Shown: positions 8,041 to 16,489, counted from the stretch's first letter. The stretch: 64,000 bases of DNA from Serratia liquefaciens ATCC 27592 (GCF_000422085.1 NC_021741.1:3224001-3288000); one strand, 5' to 3'. Notes: generated from the letters alone by a model not told the origin. Numbers and translations: made by a program.

Positions 8041-9456
8041 ATGCACCCACGTTTGCAGCAAGACCTTGACCAGTTTCCACAGATCCTCGATCACACCCGT
8101 CAGTTGGCCGAAACGTTTCTGAGCGGCATAAAACAGCGCCCGGTTTGCCCGCCCTTAGATGCACAGCAACTTCAGCCGGGTGATGACCAACTGGCCGAAG
8201 GTGGCAAGGGCGCGATCGCGGCACTGGACCACTTCTGGCAACGTTATGCCGAGGGGATCTCCGCCAGCGCCGGGCCACGTTACTTTGGCTTTGTGACCGG
8301 TGGAGCAACCCCGGCGGCACTGGCGGCGGATTGGCTGGTTAGCGCTATCGACCAAAATAGTCAATTGAGCCAGGATACCGTTGCCGCAGCGATTGAATTG
8401 GCGACGGTAGACCAGCTAAAAACCTTGCTGGGGCTGCCGGAAACCTTCAATGGCAGTTTTGTCAGCGGGGCGACCATGGCCAACTTTGTCGGTATCGCCA
8501 TTGGCCGCCAGTGGCTCGGGCAGCAACGCGGCATCGACGTCGCCGCGCAGGGGGTTGCGGCCCTGGGCCCCGTACAGGTGCTGTCGGCGAATCCGCATGC
8601 CAGCAGCGTGAAAGCGCTCAGCATGCTGGGGATCGGTCGTGATGCGCTGAAAATTATCGACTGTCTTCCCGGCTCCGAAGCTATAGATCCGGCGGCGCTG
8701 GAACGGCATCTGGCTAGCAGCGTCGGCATACCGACTCTCGTCCTGGCCAGTGCCGGCACGGTGAATACCGTGGCCTTCGACGACCTGCAGCAGTTATTGG
8801 CGCTGCGGGAACGTTACCCGTTCTGGCTACATGTCGACGCGGCCTTTGGCGGCGTGGCGGCCTGTTCGCCGCTTTATGCAGCGCGCCTGGCAGGCTGGCA
8901 GCAGGCGGATTCCATCACCGTTGACGCGCATAAATGGTTGAACGTGCCCTATGACAGCGCTATTCAATTCAGCCGTCATCTGGCATTGCAGATGCAGGTG
9001 TTCCAAAACCATTCGGCCTATCTGGAAGCCCCCACGTTACGACCGGACAACTATCTGCATCTGACCCCTGAAAACTCGCGGCGCTTCCGGGCACTCCCTT
9101 TATGGATGGCGCTGAAAGCCTATGGTCGCAGCGGCATGCAGGATATGGTGGAACGTAATGTCCGACTGGCAAAACTATTGGGCCAAGAGCTGACGGCCAG
9201 CGAGGGTTTCCACCTGCTGGCACCGGTCAATTTAAACGTAGTGTGCTTTGCCCTTAAAAATACCGAAGGCGATGCCGTTGCGGCACGCGATCGTTTTATC
9301 GCCCGCCTGGATCGGCATGGCATCGTGCGTTGTACCCCTACTCGCTACAATGGGCAGCCGGGGATCCGTGCTGCGCTGGTCAATTGGATGACGCAGGAAA
9401 GCGATATTCATTTGACCCTGGAATCGATGAAGTTCTGTTTGCCGGACCTTGGCTAA
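8041..9456 (+). CDS. PLP-dependent group II decarboxylase / aminotransferase-fold protein
   Basis: 471 aa, fold-type I PLP enzyme related to glutamate, aromatic L-amino-acid and diaminobutyrate decarboxylases. Visible: SAGPRYFGFVTGG near the N-terminus, the cofactor Asp/Ala motif HVDAAFGG, and the Schiff-base lysine in VDAHKWLN (Lys298). Substrate is not evident; many such stand-alone enzymes are annotated loosely as aspartate aminotransferase family. GGAG precedes the ATG by 6 nt. It is divergent from the LysR gene and ends in its own terminator. Products of such enzymes are amines or aldehydes, but no pathway partner is visible here. Confidence 0.85.
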   Translation: MHPRLQQDLDQFPQILDHTRQLAETFLSGIKQRPVCPPLDAQQLQPGDDQLAEGGKGAIAALDHFWQRYAEGISASAGPRYFGFVTGGATPAALAADWLVSAIDQNSQLSQDTVAAAIELATVDQLKTLLGLPETFNGSFVSGATMANFVGIAIGRQWLGQQRGIDVAAQGVAALGPVQVLSANPHASSVKALSMLGIGRDALKIIDCLPGSEAIDPAALERHLASSVGIPTLVLASAGTVNTVAFDDLQQLLALRERYPFWLHVDAAFGGVAACSPLYAARLAGWQQADSITVDAHKWLNVPYDSAIQFSRHLALQMQVFQNHSAYLEAPTLRPDNYLHLTPENSRRFRALPLWMALKAYGRSGMQDMVERNVRLAKLLGQELTASEGFHLLAPVNLNVVCFALKNTEGDAVAARDRFIARLDRHGIVRCTPTRYNGQPGIRAALVNWMTQESDIHLTLESMKFCLPDLG

Positions 9457-9499
9457 TCGGGAAAAGTGAAGGCTATTCCTTGCGTGGGACGCTCTATTA

Positions 9500-9525
9500 T
9501 TACGGCCGGGAGTCAACGGCCGTAA
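9500..9525 (+). terminator. Hairpin downstream of decarboxylase
   Basis: A perfect 9-bp stem, TTACGGCCG / CGGCCGTAA, with an 8-nt loop, 43 bp after the decarboxylase stop. The following tract (ACCTTTAT) is only modestly T-rich, so termination may be partial. Confidence 0.6.
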
Positions 9526-10005
9526 ACCTTTATCAATAATTTATAATTGACAGCCCGTAACTACGAAGAAATAGTTCAGCAAAACCAATTAATCACTTAC
9601 TGACATTTTTCACATTTGTCGAAATAGCACGATTGGTCACATCAACTCGTTGTTATACCACCGTTTTTTTTAACAAAAAAACGCATTAATGTTAACTCTA
9701 TGTGATTATTGATTATCACAAGTGATAAGGACTGGAAGAATAATCATTATCAAAAACAAAAGAATAAAACATAACACTATGATAATATTATTAAATATTA
9801 AGTCATACAAATAAAACAACACTCTCTGTGATCAATAAATAAGCTAAAAAATGTTAAAAAAACAACACATGAATTTTTTTTAAGAATTTTCCTAGCAATC
9901 TAAAATTTCGTTTCGTGACATGATGGGTTGAATCAATGATAAAAAGACCAGCAGGCACGCGGTTCAAGCACAAATTGGCGTTACCTCACGGCAATTCCTA
10001 CGCCA
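9526..10005. other. AT-rich gene-free region upstream of rcsA
   Basis: No credible ORF is seen here. The DNA is far more AT-rich than the flanking genes. Two motifs stand out: an imperfect palindrome TGTGAT-8 nt-ATCACA at 9701-9720, and at 9733-9751 a minus-strand sequence starting GATAATGATTATT that matches about 13 of 19 Fur-box positions. Such curved AT-rich DNA is a typical H-NS target upstream of rcsA-like regulators (inference). Confidence 0.4.
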
Positions 10006-10019
10006 GCAGATTATTCTGA
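10006..10019 (+). promoter_or_regulatory. Candidate RcsAB box of rcsA
   Basis: GCAGATTATTCTGA, read on the other strand as TCAGAATAATCTGC, resembles the RcsAB consensus TaAGaatatTCctA. A plausible -10 (TATAGA, 10033-10038) follows with spacing that puts the box over the -35 region. rcsA is known to be autoregulated through such a box in E. coli. The transcript would have a leader of about 160 nt. Confidence 0.5.
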
Positions 10020-10203
10020 CTTAAGCTAAACTTATAGATTCACAGTGTTAATTAGTTTAGTAATAAAATATCGTTGAGTACAGCCGTGTTTATTGATAGA
10101 ACACTGCTTCTACGTGAATTTTTTGTTCCTTTTTTTTGCCTTTTAGGCTTCAGGCTTTTTCTTTTTGTTACCGCGGTAAAACGGATTTAAGTGGGGGTGC
10201 GAT

Positions 10204-10833
10204 ATGCCAACGATCATTATGGATTCATGCAGCTATACCAGATTAGGTTTGACAGACTACCTGACAACACACGGAGTAAAAAAACGCCAGATTAATGCCA
10301 TCAACGATATCGACGATCTGCACGAAAAGTGCAGCAAGCTGAAACCCAGCCTGGTTTTTATTAATGAAGACTGCTTTATACACGAAGCGAACGCTACGGA
10401 ACGTATAAAAGGGGTGATTTCACTACACCCTGACACCTTATTCTTCATCTTTATGGCCATCACCAACGTACATTTCGACGAATATTTATATGTTCGTAAA
10501 AATGTCATCATCTCGTCAAAATCAATCAAACCAGAGACTATGAATCAACTACTTAGTCACTATCTGGAGAGAAAAGCGCCCCGCACGGAAAAAACCTCAT
10601 TTGATCAGACTCCCGTTACGCTGAGCCAAACCGAGTCAAACATGCTGCGCATGTGGATGTCGGGTCAGGGTACTATCCAGATCTCCGACCAGATGCAAAT
10701 TAAGGCCAAAACCGTGTCTTCCCATAAGGGAAATATCAAAAGAAAAATTAAAACGCACAACAAGCAGATTATTTACCATGTTGTTCGTTTGACCGACACC
10801 CTGACCAGTGGAATATTTGTCAATAGCCGCTAG
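10204..10833 (+). CDS. rcsA: Capsule synthesis activator RcsA
   Basis: 209 aa LuxR/FixJ-type DNA-binding protein, auxiliary partner of RcsB in the Rcs phosphorelay. It activates exopolysaccharide genes and represses flagella. It is very close to E. coli RcsA across its length: the opening [17 protein letters not shown], the middle [12 protein letters not shown] and NVHFDEYL, and an almost identical C-terminal HTH ([37 protein letters not shown], about residues 145-195). The neighbour dsrB is as in E. coli. RcsA is normally a Lon substrate and present at low level. Confidence 0.97.
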   Translation: MPTIIMDSCSYTRLGLTDYLTTHGVKKRQINAINDIDDLHEKCSKLKPSLVFINEDCFIHEANATERIKGVISLHPDTLFFIFMAITNVHFDEYLYVRKNVIISSKSIKPETMNQLLSHYLERKAPRTEKTSFDQTPVTLSQTESNMLRMWMSGQGTIQISDQMQIKAKTVSSHKGNIKRKIKTHNKQIIYHVVRLTDTLTSGIFVNSR

Positions 10834-10952
10834 ATAAAGGTTTGTCGTTTAGTCTGCCAAACGTTGGTTTTAAATGTCTTTCAGAGTGTCCTGCTGGAAA
10901 CCGCGCATTTAAATAACCTAAATACCTGCTCGCGACGATACTCTCGGCCGCG

Positions 10953-10969
10953 ACGGGTATTCCCGTTTT
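10953..10969 (+). terminator. Possible rcsA terminator
   Basis: ACGGG, a TATT loop and CCCGT form a short stem followed by TTTT, 120 bp after rcsA. Short but correctly shaped and oriented. Confidence 0.45.
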
Positions 10970-11066
10970 AAAAACAGAGCTTTCCTCCCTTTCCGGGATA
11001 ATTACCTAACGGAAATTTTGCGAATTAAATTAATGCGCCAGTGAAGTAACGGCCATTGTCAGGCTA

Positions 11067-11267
11067 TTACTTGGGATCCGCCTGCCGGAGTTCAACAAAG
11101 GTACCATCACGGCTGTCAATCTCGTTAAAGAACCAAACACCGGCTGGGTAGTCCGGCAAAGAAACCAGGTACATGATCCCTTCGTTAAACTCTTCTACCG
11201 CCAGGATCACCCCTTCACGCCGTTGTTTGCCATCCGTCTTTACCGTGACCAGATCGTTAACTTTCAT
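11067..11267 (-). CDS. dsrB: DsrB protein
   Basis: 66-aa small protein of unknown function, recognisable by [34 protein letters not shown] and GVWFFNE, very near E. coli DsrB. The start at 11267 matches the E. coli N-terminus and has GGGG a few nt upstream; two upstream ATGs (11282, 11279) lack a ribosome site. It converges on rcsA, the same arrangement as in E. coli, where dsrB is expressed in stationary phase. No membrane segment; the size and beta-rich pattern suggest a small beta-barrel domain (inference). Confidence 0.93.
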   Translation of the reverse strand: MKVNDLVTVKTDGKQRREGVILAVEEFNEGIMYLVSLPDYPAGVWFFNEIDSRDGTFVELRQADPK

Positions 11268-11399
11268 GCCGTACCCCATCATTTATCAGTGATGTCAGTG
11301 TATTACAAAATGAGGTGAGAAAAATACCGCGCCGGTAGTTAATCCGGCATCAACCTGTATGGATCCTGCTAAAGCGTAGCAGCCCAACGGCTTTTCACT

Positions 11400-11532
11400 T
11401 TCTTAACGTTTTGTCCGCAGAATCTTAAGCGCACAACGGTTAGTCTGTTTTCTGGTGCTTCCCCCCAGAGAAGTATCAGCAAATGAAGAAGTAACAAGGA
11501 ACTTTTGCCCGCAGACTTGCGGGCTTTTTTTT
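11400..11532 (+). ncRNA. Possible small RNA ending in strong terminator
   Basis: A textbook rightward terminator (11507-11532) stands in a 332-bp gap where both flanking genes (dsrB and csp) run leftward, so no known rightward gene needs it. The region to its left has no ORF longer than a few codons, with stretches such as CTTCCCCCCAGAGAAG. This suggests a small RNA whose 5' end I cannot place; 11400 is only a guess. It is not DsrA by sequence. Alternatively it shields csp from antisense transcription. Confidence 0.25.
11507..11532 (+). terminator. Rightward intrinsic terminator without an upstream gene
   Basis: GCCCGCA, a GACT loop, TGCGGGC and eight Ts: a near-ideal Rho-independent terminator on the plus strand. 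Confidence 0.8.
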
Positions 11533-11554
11533 GCCTGCACCAAATTACAGGCAC

Positions 11555-11582
11555 AAAAAAACCCGCCTTGGCGGGTTTTTAT
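11555..11582 (-). terminator. Terminator of the cold-shock gene
   Basis: CCCGCC-TT-GGCGGG flanked by A7 on the left and T5 on the right, so it can work in both directions. On the minus strand it lies 18 bp after the csp stop. Confidence 0.85.
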
Positions 11583-11599
11583 TAATCAGCAGAAGCCGA

Positions 11600-11812
11600 T
11601 TAGATAGCGGTAACGTTAGCCGCTGACGGACCTTTAGCACCGTTCTCGATAGAGAACTGTACGTTCTGGCCTTCAGCCAGGGTCTTGAAGCCTTGATCCT
11701 GGATAGCAGAGAAGTGTACGAACACGTCTTTGCTGCCGTCTGCTGGAGTGATGAAACCAAAACCTTTAGACTCGTTGAACCACTTCACTTGACCTTTGAT
11801 CATGTTAGACAT
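11600..11812 (-). CDS. Cold-shock-domain protein, CspC/CspE type
   Basis: 70-aa single cold-shock domain RNA chaperone and antiterminator. RNP1 (KGFGFITP) and RNP2 (DVFVHFSAI) are intact. The N-terminus [17 protein letters not shown] and C-terminus [11 protein letters not shown] are closer to CspC/CspE than to the cold-induced CspA, so expression is probably constitutive or stress-linked. The start at 11812 has AAGGA 7 nt upstream; a further upstream ATG (11827) is in the leader. The 5' leader is at least 100 nt, as usual for csp genes. Which paralogue (cspC or cspE) is not resolved. Confidence 0.93.
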   Translation of the reverse strand: MSNMIKGQVKWFNESKGFGFITPADGSKDVFVHFSAIQDQGFKTLAEGQNVQFSIENGAKGPSAANVTAI

Positions 11813-12096
11813 GTCTAATTCCTTCAATATTAAATGTAAGCCACCATGGGCAAGATATAGCCGGTCATCAGTTACTTATGGAGGCACTAGAAAGGAAATT
11901 CGTCAGTGAAGAGCTATCTAGGATAACGCTTTAAATTTGAACTACTTTACTCAAAATGTCGTGCATAAATAGGTCTGTACCACAGGCCGAGAAGCATTAA
12001 CTCATGATGGGACTTTAATAGCAACTCTTTTTGTTAGCCCCTCGGTGGAAACGGGGCTAAACGCACAGGATTTAACCCATTTTGCTTGTTTTTTGG

Positions 12097-12963
12097 TCAC
12101 TTCTGGTTCTGTTTACCCGATAATGGGGGCAATCGGCTGCCGCAATATTTGCAAAATATTGCCTCCGTCTCGTGGCCACCTCGTTGACATTGTTCACAAT
12201 TTCGCCTTTCACGACTGCGTTGCAGTTCTTGCGACATGTAAGCTGTCAGAATACCGGTCGGTACCGCAATGATCGAATAGCCCACCAGGATTAGGACCGA
12301 GGTCAATAATCGGCCCAACGGAGTATGGGGAACGATATCGCCGTAGCCCACGGTGGTCAGCGTGACGACCGCCCAATAGATAGCCGCCGCCAGGCTGGTA
12401 AACCCGCCGCTGCCGCCCTCTATCGCATACATCAAACCGCCAAAGACGCACAACACCACGGCGACAAAACCAAAAAACATTGCCAGCTTATGGCGCGCCA
12501 GCTTGATGCTGCGCCAAATCATGCCCATTTCGCTCATGTAACGCAGCAGTTTCAATACCCGCAACACCCGCAATATTCTCAGGACACGCAGCAGCATGAC
12601 GAATTCCATCGTCATCTGCGGGAACAACCAGATGATGTACAGCGGCAGCACCGTCAACAAATCGACGATGCCGAAAAAACTTAATGCATAGTGTTGCTCA
12701 GGTGGCGTACTCCACAGGCGTAACAGATACTCAAGGGTGAAAATGCCGGTAAAAATCACCTCGGCCCAGAAGAACAGATAAATGGCCTGCCGTCCGGGCG
12801 AATATAAGGCACTGCCCCCCGGCTCGAGGAACAGCAGTATCACGCTGAGCAGCGCGGCACCTATCCAAAAGGTTTCCATTCTGCGCCCAATGCGCGAATG
12901 GTTATCGAACAACAGCCGATAGCTGCGCTGGCGCCAACTGAGCGCCGCGGTGTCAGTAGTCAT
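12097..12963 (-). CDS. Voltage-gated potassium channel with C-terminal zinc ribbon
   Basis: 288 aa, six-TM ion channel of the Kv/KvAP type in the inner membrane. Visible in order: S1-S3 hydrophobic helices from about residue 30, an S4 voltage sensor with regularly spaced arginines (LLRVLRILRVLRVLKLLRY, about 123-141), the pore helix and selectivity filter TTVGYGD (about 200), S6, then a cytoplasmic tail with a Cys4 zinc ribbon (CEQC...CKYCG). Longer than minimal KvAP by this tail. Such proteins are often annotated 'ion transporter'. Stand-alone gene; no partner visible. Confidence 0.92.
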   Translation of the reverse strand: MTTDTAALSWRQRSYRLLFDNHSRIGRRMETFWIGAALLSVILLFLEPGGSALYSPGRQAIYLFFWAEVIFTGIFTLEYLLRLWSTPPEQHYALSFFGIVDLLTVLPLYIIWLFPQMTMEFVMLLRVLRILRVLRVLKLLRYMSEMGMIWRSIKLARHKLAMFFGFVAVVLCVFGGLMYAIEGGSGGFTSLAAAIYWAVVTLTTVGYGDIVPHTPLGRLLTSVLILVGYSIIAVPTGILTAYMSQELQRSRERRNCEQCQRGGHETEAIFCKYCGSRLPPLSGKQNQK

Positions 12964-13116
12964 AGTCCAATGTCTTATAACGGGAAGTTGCTCATATACT
13001 AGACCTGAACCTTAACGCCGCCAACTCTCCGCCCCTTCTTCAGCGGCTACAAATGATAGTAATTCTCGCCTGAGTAATTTATAGTTGCGCTGCGTAACTA
13101 TAAAGGGAGATTGACC

Positions 13117-13485
13117 ATGCTTAGAGGGCATACGCTGGCAGCATTTTGCTGCACCACACTATTATTGTTGGGCGCTCCAGCTCAGGCACTGGACCTGTCC
13201 TACAAGGCACCCGAGCCCAGTATTAAACCCGCACCCGCACCCAAAACCGCGCTCGGCCCTGCGGAAAAAACTGCCAAGGCGCCCGTGGTCTGGTCGGAGT
13301 CAGAAGATAAAACCGGTTTTCGCGTCGATCTGGAATGCGATCACCCCGGGTGTAGCCAGAAGCGCACCAAACCGTATTCGTCGCTGAACAGCCCGGTGAA
13401 AAAAACCGACCGCCGTCGCCAGTCCGATCCCTATTCCACCAATCAGGATCCTGAGTACAGCGTGAATATGGGTTATCAATGGTGA
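13117..13485 (+). CDS. Small exported protein, function unknown
   Basis: 122 aa with a Sec signal peptide (MLRGHTLAAFCCTTLLLLGAPAQA). The mature part is low-complexity, rich in Pro, Ala and Lys at first (EPSIKPAPAPKTALGPAEKT), then has one Cys pair (CDHPGC) and an Arg/Ser-rich end finishing GYQW. The signal peptide and the GGAGA ribosome site 7 nt before ATG 13117 make it convincing as a gene; a TTG start 6 bp earlier is less likely. No family recognised. Confidence 0.75.
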   Translation: MLRGHTLAAFCCTTLLLLGAPAQALDLSYKAPEPSIKPAPAPKTALGPAEKTAKAPVVWSESEDKTGFRVDLECDHPGCSQKRTKPYSSLNSPVKKTDRRRQSDPYSTNQDPEYSVNMGYQW

Positions 13486-13598
13486 CCGTGCTTTAAGAGT
13501 TATCCCTATATCGGCAGCAACGCACACTTCATACAATGGCTTCCTGTTCACCACTCCTCCTGGTGCTGGACACAACAAGCTGTGTTGCAATTTTTTAT

Positions 13599-13623
13599 GC
13601 GCCTCCCTATAGGCGCTTTTTTT
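13599..13623 (+). terminator. Intrinsic terminator
   Basis: GCGCCT, a CCCTAT loop, AGGCGC and seven Ts, 113 bp after the exported-protein gene. The gap before it holds no ORF. Confidence 0.85.
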
Positions 13624-13734
13624 ATGTATGAATATCAGCCAGTTACAACCTTACAGAATGGTCTCATTGCAGCTCAATGTGATAGCTGTCACAAATAACG
13701 CCTCTTAAGCCACGCTTTATCGGAGGTTAGTCAG

Positions 13735-13851
13735 ATGGCGACTGAATATTTATCTTTGCTGGCAGTGTTAGCCGGCATCGCAGGTTTCGCACTGTATAAA
13801 CACTTTAAATCACAGAAGAAGAGTACTTTGCTGCGTCCGCACGACCGTTGA
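13735..13851 (+). CDS. 38-aa single-helix membrane peptide
   Basis: Starts MATEYLSLLAVLAGIAGFAL, then a positively charged tail (YKHFKSQKKSTLLRPHDR). One transmembrane helix with N-out/C-in charge bias. GGAGG lies 8 nt before the ATG, and a long hairpin follows the stop by 8 bp, so the gene has both ends of a transcription unit. Too short for default gene callers. Function unknown; resembles the general class of enteric single-TM stress peptides. Confidence 0.6.
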   Translation: MATEYLSLLAVLAGIAGFALYKHFKSQKKSTLLRPHDR

Positions 13852-13858
13852 TGCAACG

Positions 13859-13898
13859 GTGGTTTGGGGAATGGCATCAATGCTGTGCCCCAAACCAC
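13859..13898 (+). terminator. Long hairpin after the 38-aa gene
   Basis: An 11-bp perfect stem (GTGGTTTGGGG / CCCCAAACCAC) with inner complementarity (GGCA/TGCC). The next T-run (T7) is about 20 nt further on, so this may be a terminator with a displaced U-tract or a structured RNA end. Confidence 0.5.
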
Positions 13899-13997
13899 AC
13901 AACCGCACTTTGTCATTTTTTTATCACAAAATTGTCACAATATAGCCATATCATGGTCGGCGATTATCCGCACTGGCTCAACACCAAGGATTTCGTT

Positions 13998-14210
13998 ATG
14001 ACCACCATGATTAAAGCAACAAACCACCAGGAAGCCGAAAAGCTGATCCGCTACGGCACGGCGAAAAAAATCGAACTGGCCTATGACATCGACAGCGATG
14101 ATTTTTTCCAGCTCGCCAGCCTGTGGTGTGATAGAGGTGCCAAAATTTCCAAAGGGAAAGAACACTTTATCGTCTCGCTAAAAGGTTTTCGCATCCCGCC
14201 AAATGATTGA
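13998..14210 (+). CDS. Conserved-looking 70-aa cytoplasmic protein, unknown function
   Basis: Starts MTTMIKATNHQEAEKLIRYG and ends FIVSLKGFRIPPND. Soluble, mixed alpha/beta pattern, one Cys. Start 13998 has AAGGA 8 nt upstream; the frame is open further left to 13848 but those codons cross a hairpin and have no ribosome site. It has its own short gap and promoter-like AT region (13920-13960). I do not recognise the family. Confidence 0.7.
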   Translation: MTTMIKATNHQEAEKLIRYGTAKKIELAYDIDSDDFFQLASLWCDRGAKISKGKEHFIVSLKGFRIPPND

Positions 14211-14367
14211 TGTTATGCCGCCCTTGCGGCGGCGCCCCCTTCCCCCGAAAAAATCGCCCTGTGAGCTACACTCTCTCCTTAGCATTTCAGTAAGATAAAT
14301 CATCAATTACTGCAGCTGGTTACCTAGATGGGTCACTGCGCCTGAATGCCAACCGAGGAGAATCGTC

Positions 14368-15375
14368 ATGTCTGCGAACCCGCAACTGCCCAGCACCATG
14401 AAAGCCATTGAGATCAGCCAGCCCGGCGAACCGGAAGTTTTGGTTGTCGCACAGCGGCCGCTGCCGTTCCTGCAACAAGGGGAGATCCTGGTGAAGGTCG
14501 CCGCCGCCGGGGTTAACCGCCCTGACGTGTTGCAACGCCGCGGCCAATACGCACCGCCTCCCGGCGCATCGGATATCCCAGGCCTGGAGATCGCTGGCGT
14601 GGTGGTCGCCACCGGCGTCGGCGTGCAAAATTATGCCGTTGGCGATAGCGTCTGCGCCCTGATTGCCGGTGGCGGCTATGCCGAATACTGCAAGGTGCAT
14701 GAAAGCAATGCGCTGCCGGTCCCCAAAGGATTTAGCCTGGTCGAGGCAGCAGCCATCCCGGAAACCTTCTTTACCGTTTGGGTCAATGTGTTCCAGCGCG
14801 GCAACCTGAAAGCTGGCGAAACCGTTTTGATCCACGGTGGCACTTCCGGCATTGGTACCGTCGCCACCCTGCTGGCGAAAGCCTTCTGTGCTCATGTGAT
14901 TACCACCGTTGGCTCGGAAGAGAAGCGTCAGGCCAGCCTGGCCTTGGGGGCCGATGTGTCGATCAACTATCGCGACGAGGATTTTGTCGAGCAGACCCGG
15001 CACGCAACTAACGGCAAAGGGGCTGACGTGATTGTCGATTTGATCGCCGGCGACTACCTGGCGAAAAACTACCAGGCGGCAGCGATGGATGGCCGCATTG
15101 TGCAAATTGGCACCCAGAATGGCGTGGTGAAGGAGTTGAACCTGATGCCGCTGCTGCTCAAACGTCTGACCCACACCGGTTCCACGCTGCGTTCGCGAAG
15201 CGTTGAAGACAAAGCGGGTATTGCCGCCGATTTGCTGCAAAAGGTTTGGCCATTGCTGGATCGCGGTGCGTTAAAACCGCAGATCTTTAAAACCTACCCG
15301 CTGGAACAAGCAGCCGAAGCCCATGCGTTGATGGAGTCGAGCCAGCACATCGGCAAGATCATGCTGACCCTCTAA
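14368..15375 (+). CDS. NAD(P)H quinone oxidoreductase, PIG3/QOR type (zinc-free MDR)
   Basis: 335 aa medium-chain dehydrogenase/reductase that reduces quinones or enones with NADPH. GroES-like domain (residues about 30-120; GVNRPDVLQRRGQY is the typical start) and Rossmann domain with the nucleotide motif in LIHGGTSGIGTVA. The zinc-ligand cysteines of alcohol dehydrogenases are absent. The sequence is closest in pattern to the PIG3/TP53I3 subgroup. GGAG lies 7 nt before the ATG. Monocistronic, with a shared terminator behind it. Confidence 0.93.
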   Translation: MSANPQLPSTMKAIEISQPGEPEVLVVAQRPLPFLQQGEILVKVAAAGVNRPDVLQRRGQYAPPPGASDIPGLEIAGVVVATGVGVQNYAVGDSVCALIAGGGYAEYCKVHESNALPVPKGFSLVEAAAIPETFFTVWVNVFQRGNLKAGETVLIHGGTSGIGTVATLLAKAFCAHVITTVGSEEKRQASLALGADVSINYRDEDFVEQTRHATNGKGADVIVDLIAGDYLAKNYQAAAMDGRIVQIGTQNGVVKELNLMPLLLKRLTHTGSTLRSRSVEDKAGIAADLLQKVWPLLDRGALKPQIFKTYPLEQAAEAHALMESSQHIGKIMLTL

Positions 15376-15380
15376 GCTGT

Positions 15381-15404
15381 GCCCCGCAGCCTAGGCTGCG
15401 GGGC
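15381..15404. terminator. Bidirectional terminator
   Basis: A perfect 11-bp stem, GCCCCGCAGCC / GGCTGCGGGGC, between two convergent genes. Sits 6 bp from each stop codon. Confidence 0.75.
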
Positions 15405-15409
15405 CTGTT

Positions 15410-16489
15410 TCATCTGCCTGGCGTATGCACGTCTTCAGGCGTTGAGTCGGTACTGTCTAACTTTTCCTGCGCCAGCGCTTCATCTTCGCTGTCTTTCTCC
15501 AGGCTTTCCTGCTGCGCCCCCTGCTTCGGCGAATACACCAACTCCACCATAATCGGGAAGTGATCTGAACCGACGCTGGTCAACCGACGCAGCGATCCGA
15601 GCACGAAATCATCGCTGTGGAACACGTGATCCAATGGCCAACGCAGGAACGGATAACCGGCATGAAAGGTGCTGAACATGCCCCGACCACGGCGCGGATC
15701 CAACAAACCGCTGACTTTAAGGAACAACCGGGTGGTGGTCGACCAAGCCACGTCATTCAGATCGCCGGTCACAATCACCGGAAACTCCGATTTGGCCGCA
15801 CTTTTCCCGACCATCACCAGTTCGGCGTCGCGGTCTTCCGATTCCTCGTTTTCAGTCGGGCTCGGTGGCATTGGGTGCACACAGTGCAGACGCACCTGCG
15901 GCCCCTGATCCAAATGCACCATCATGTGCATCGACGGGATCTGATCATCCACCAGATATTGGATCTGCGCATCGCTGAGTTTCAGCCGCGAATAAACGTG
16001 CATGCCGTACAGATTATCCAACGGACATTTCAACGTGTACGGGTAATCCTGCTCCAGCACCGAGAGCTGCTGTTCCCACCAGCGGTCGGTTTCCACCGCC
16101 ACCAGCACGTCCGGACGCTCGGTCGCCACCAACGCCAGCAGCTTATCCGCCTGGCGATTGGGTGTTAACACATTGGATACCAGAATGCGGATACGCGGCT
16201 TTTTTTGATAGCCGGTAAAGTCCAGCACCTGCGGTTTGCTCAGCCGGGTGTAAGGGTAAATCCAGGCCGCCTGGTAAACCACACAGGCCAGGTTCAGCGC
16301 CATCATGCCCCACACCCAAGGCGACAGCGGCACAAACAGCAGATTCAGCAACAACACCAGTAGCGAAAGCGCCAGTATCTGCAGGCGGGGAAAATCCCAC
16401 ACCCGAATCCACCAGGCTGCATGCTTTGAAAGCGGCGCAATAGTCACCAGCGCCAGCAAAAGCGTCAGTATGGCGGTAATCCCTGTCAC
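15410..16489 (-). CDS. Membrane-anchored endonuclease/exonuclease/phosphatase (EEP) family protein
   Basis: 359 aa. Three N-terminal transmembrane helices (about residues 3-85), then an EEP domain with motifs LVSNVL...NR, VAVETD, VTGDLNDVAWSTTT and SDHFPI, which supply the Mg2+ and catalytic His/Asp residues. The C-terminus is a long charged tail (Glu/Asp/Ser-rich). E. coli YafD is a related protein, but that lacks this anchor. The start is a GTG with GAGG 8 nt upstream. Substrate unknown; the active domain should face the periplasm or cytoplasm depending on topology, not settled here. Confidence 0.85.
   Translation of the reverse strand: MTGITAILTLLLALVTIAPLSKHAAWWIRVWDFPRLQILALSLLVLLLNLLFVPLSPWVWGMMALNLACVVYQAAWIYPYTRLSKPQVLDFTGYQKKPRIRILVSNVLTPNRQADKLLALVATERPDVLVAVETDRWWEQQLSVLEQDYPYTLKCPLDNLYGMHVYSRLKLSDAQIQYLVDDQIPSMHMMVHLDQGPQVRLHCVHPMPPSPTENEESEDRDAELVMVGKSAAKSEFPVIVTGDLNDVAWSTTTRLFLKVSGLLDPRRGRGMFSTFHAGYPFLRWPLDHVFHSDDFVLGSLRRLTSVGSDHFPIMVELVYSPKQGAQQESLEKDSEDEALAQEKLDSTDSTPEDVHTPGR

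Noticed and set aside
11283..11600. DsrA small RNA near dsrB
   Set aside because: The E. coli DsrA sequence (AACACATCAGATTTCC... start and its terminator) is not found; only an unrelated terminator is present.
12034..12060. Terminator TTAGCCCC/GGGGCTAA
   Set aside because: Stem is perfect, but no T-tract follows on either strand; kept out as a terminator call.
13848..14210. Longer 120-aa version of the gene at 13998
   Set aside because: The extra 50 codons cross the 13859-13898 hairpin and have no ribosome site; the internal ATG does.
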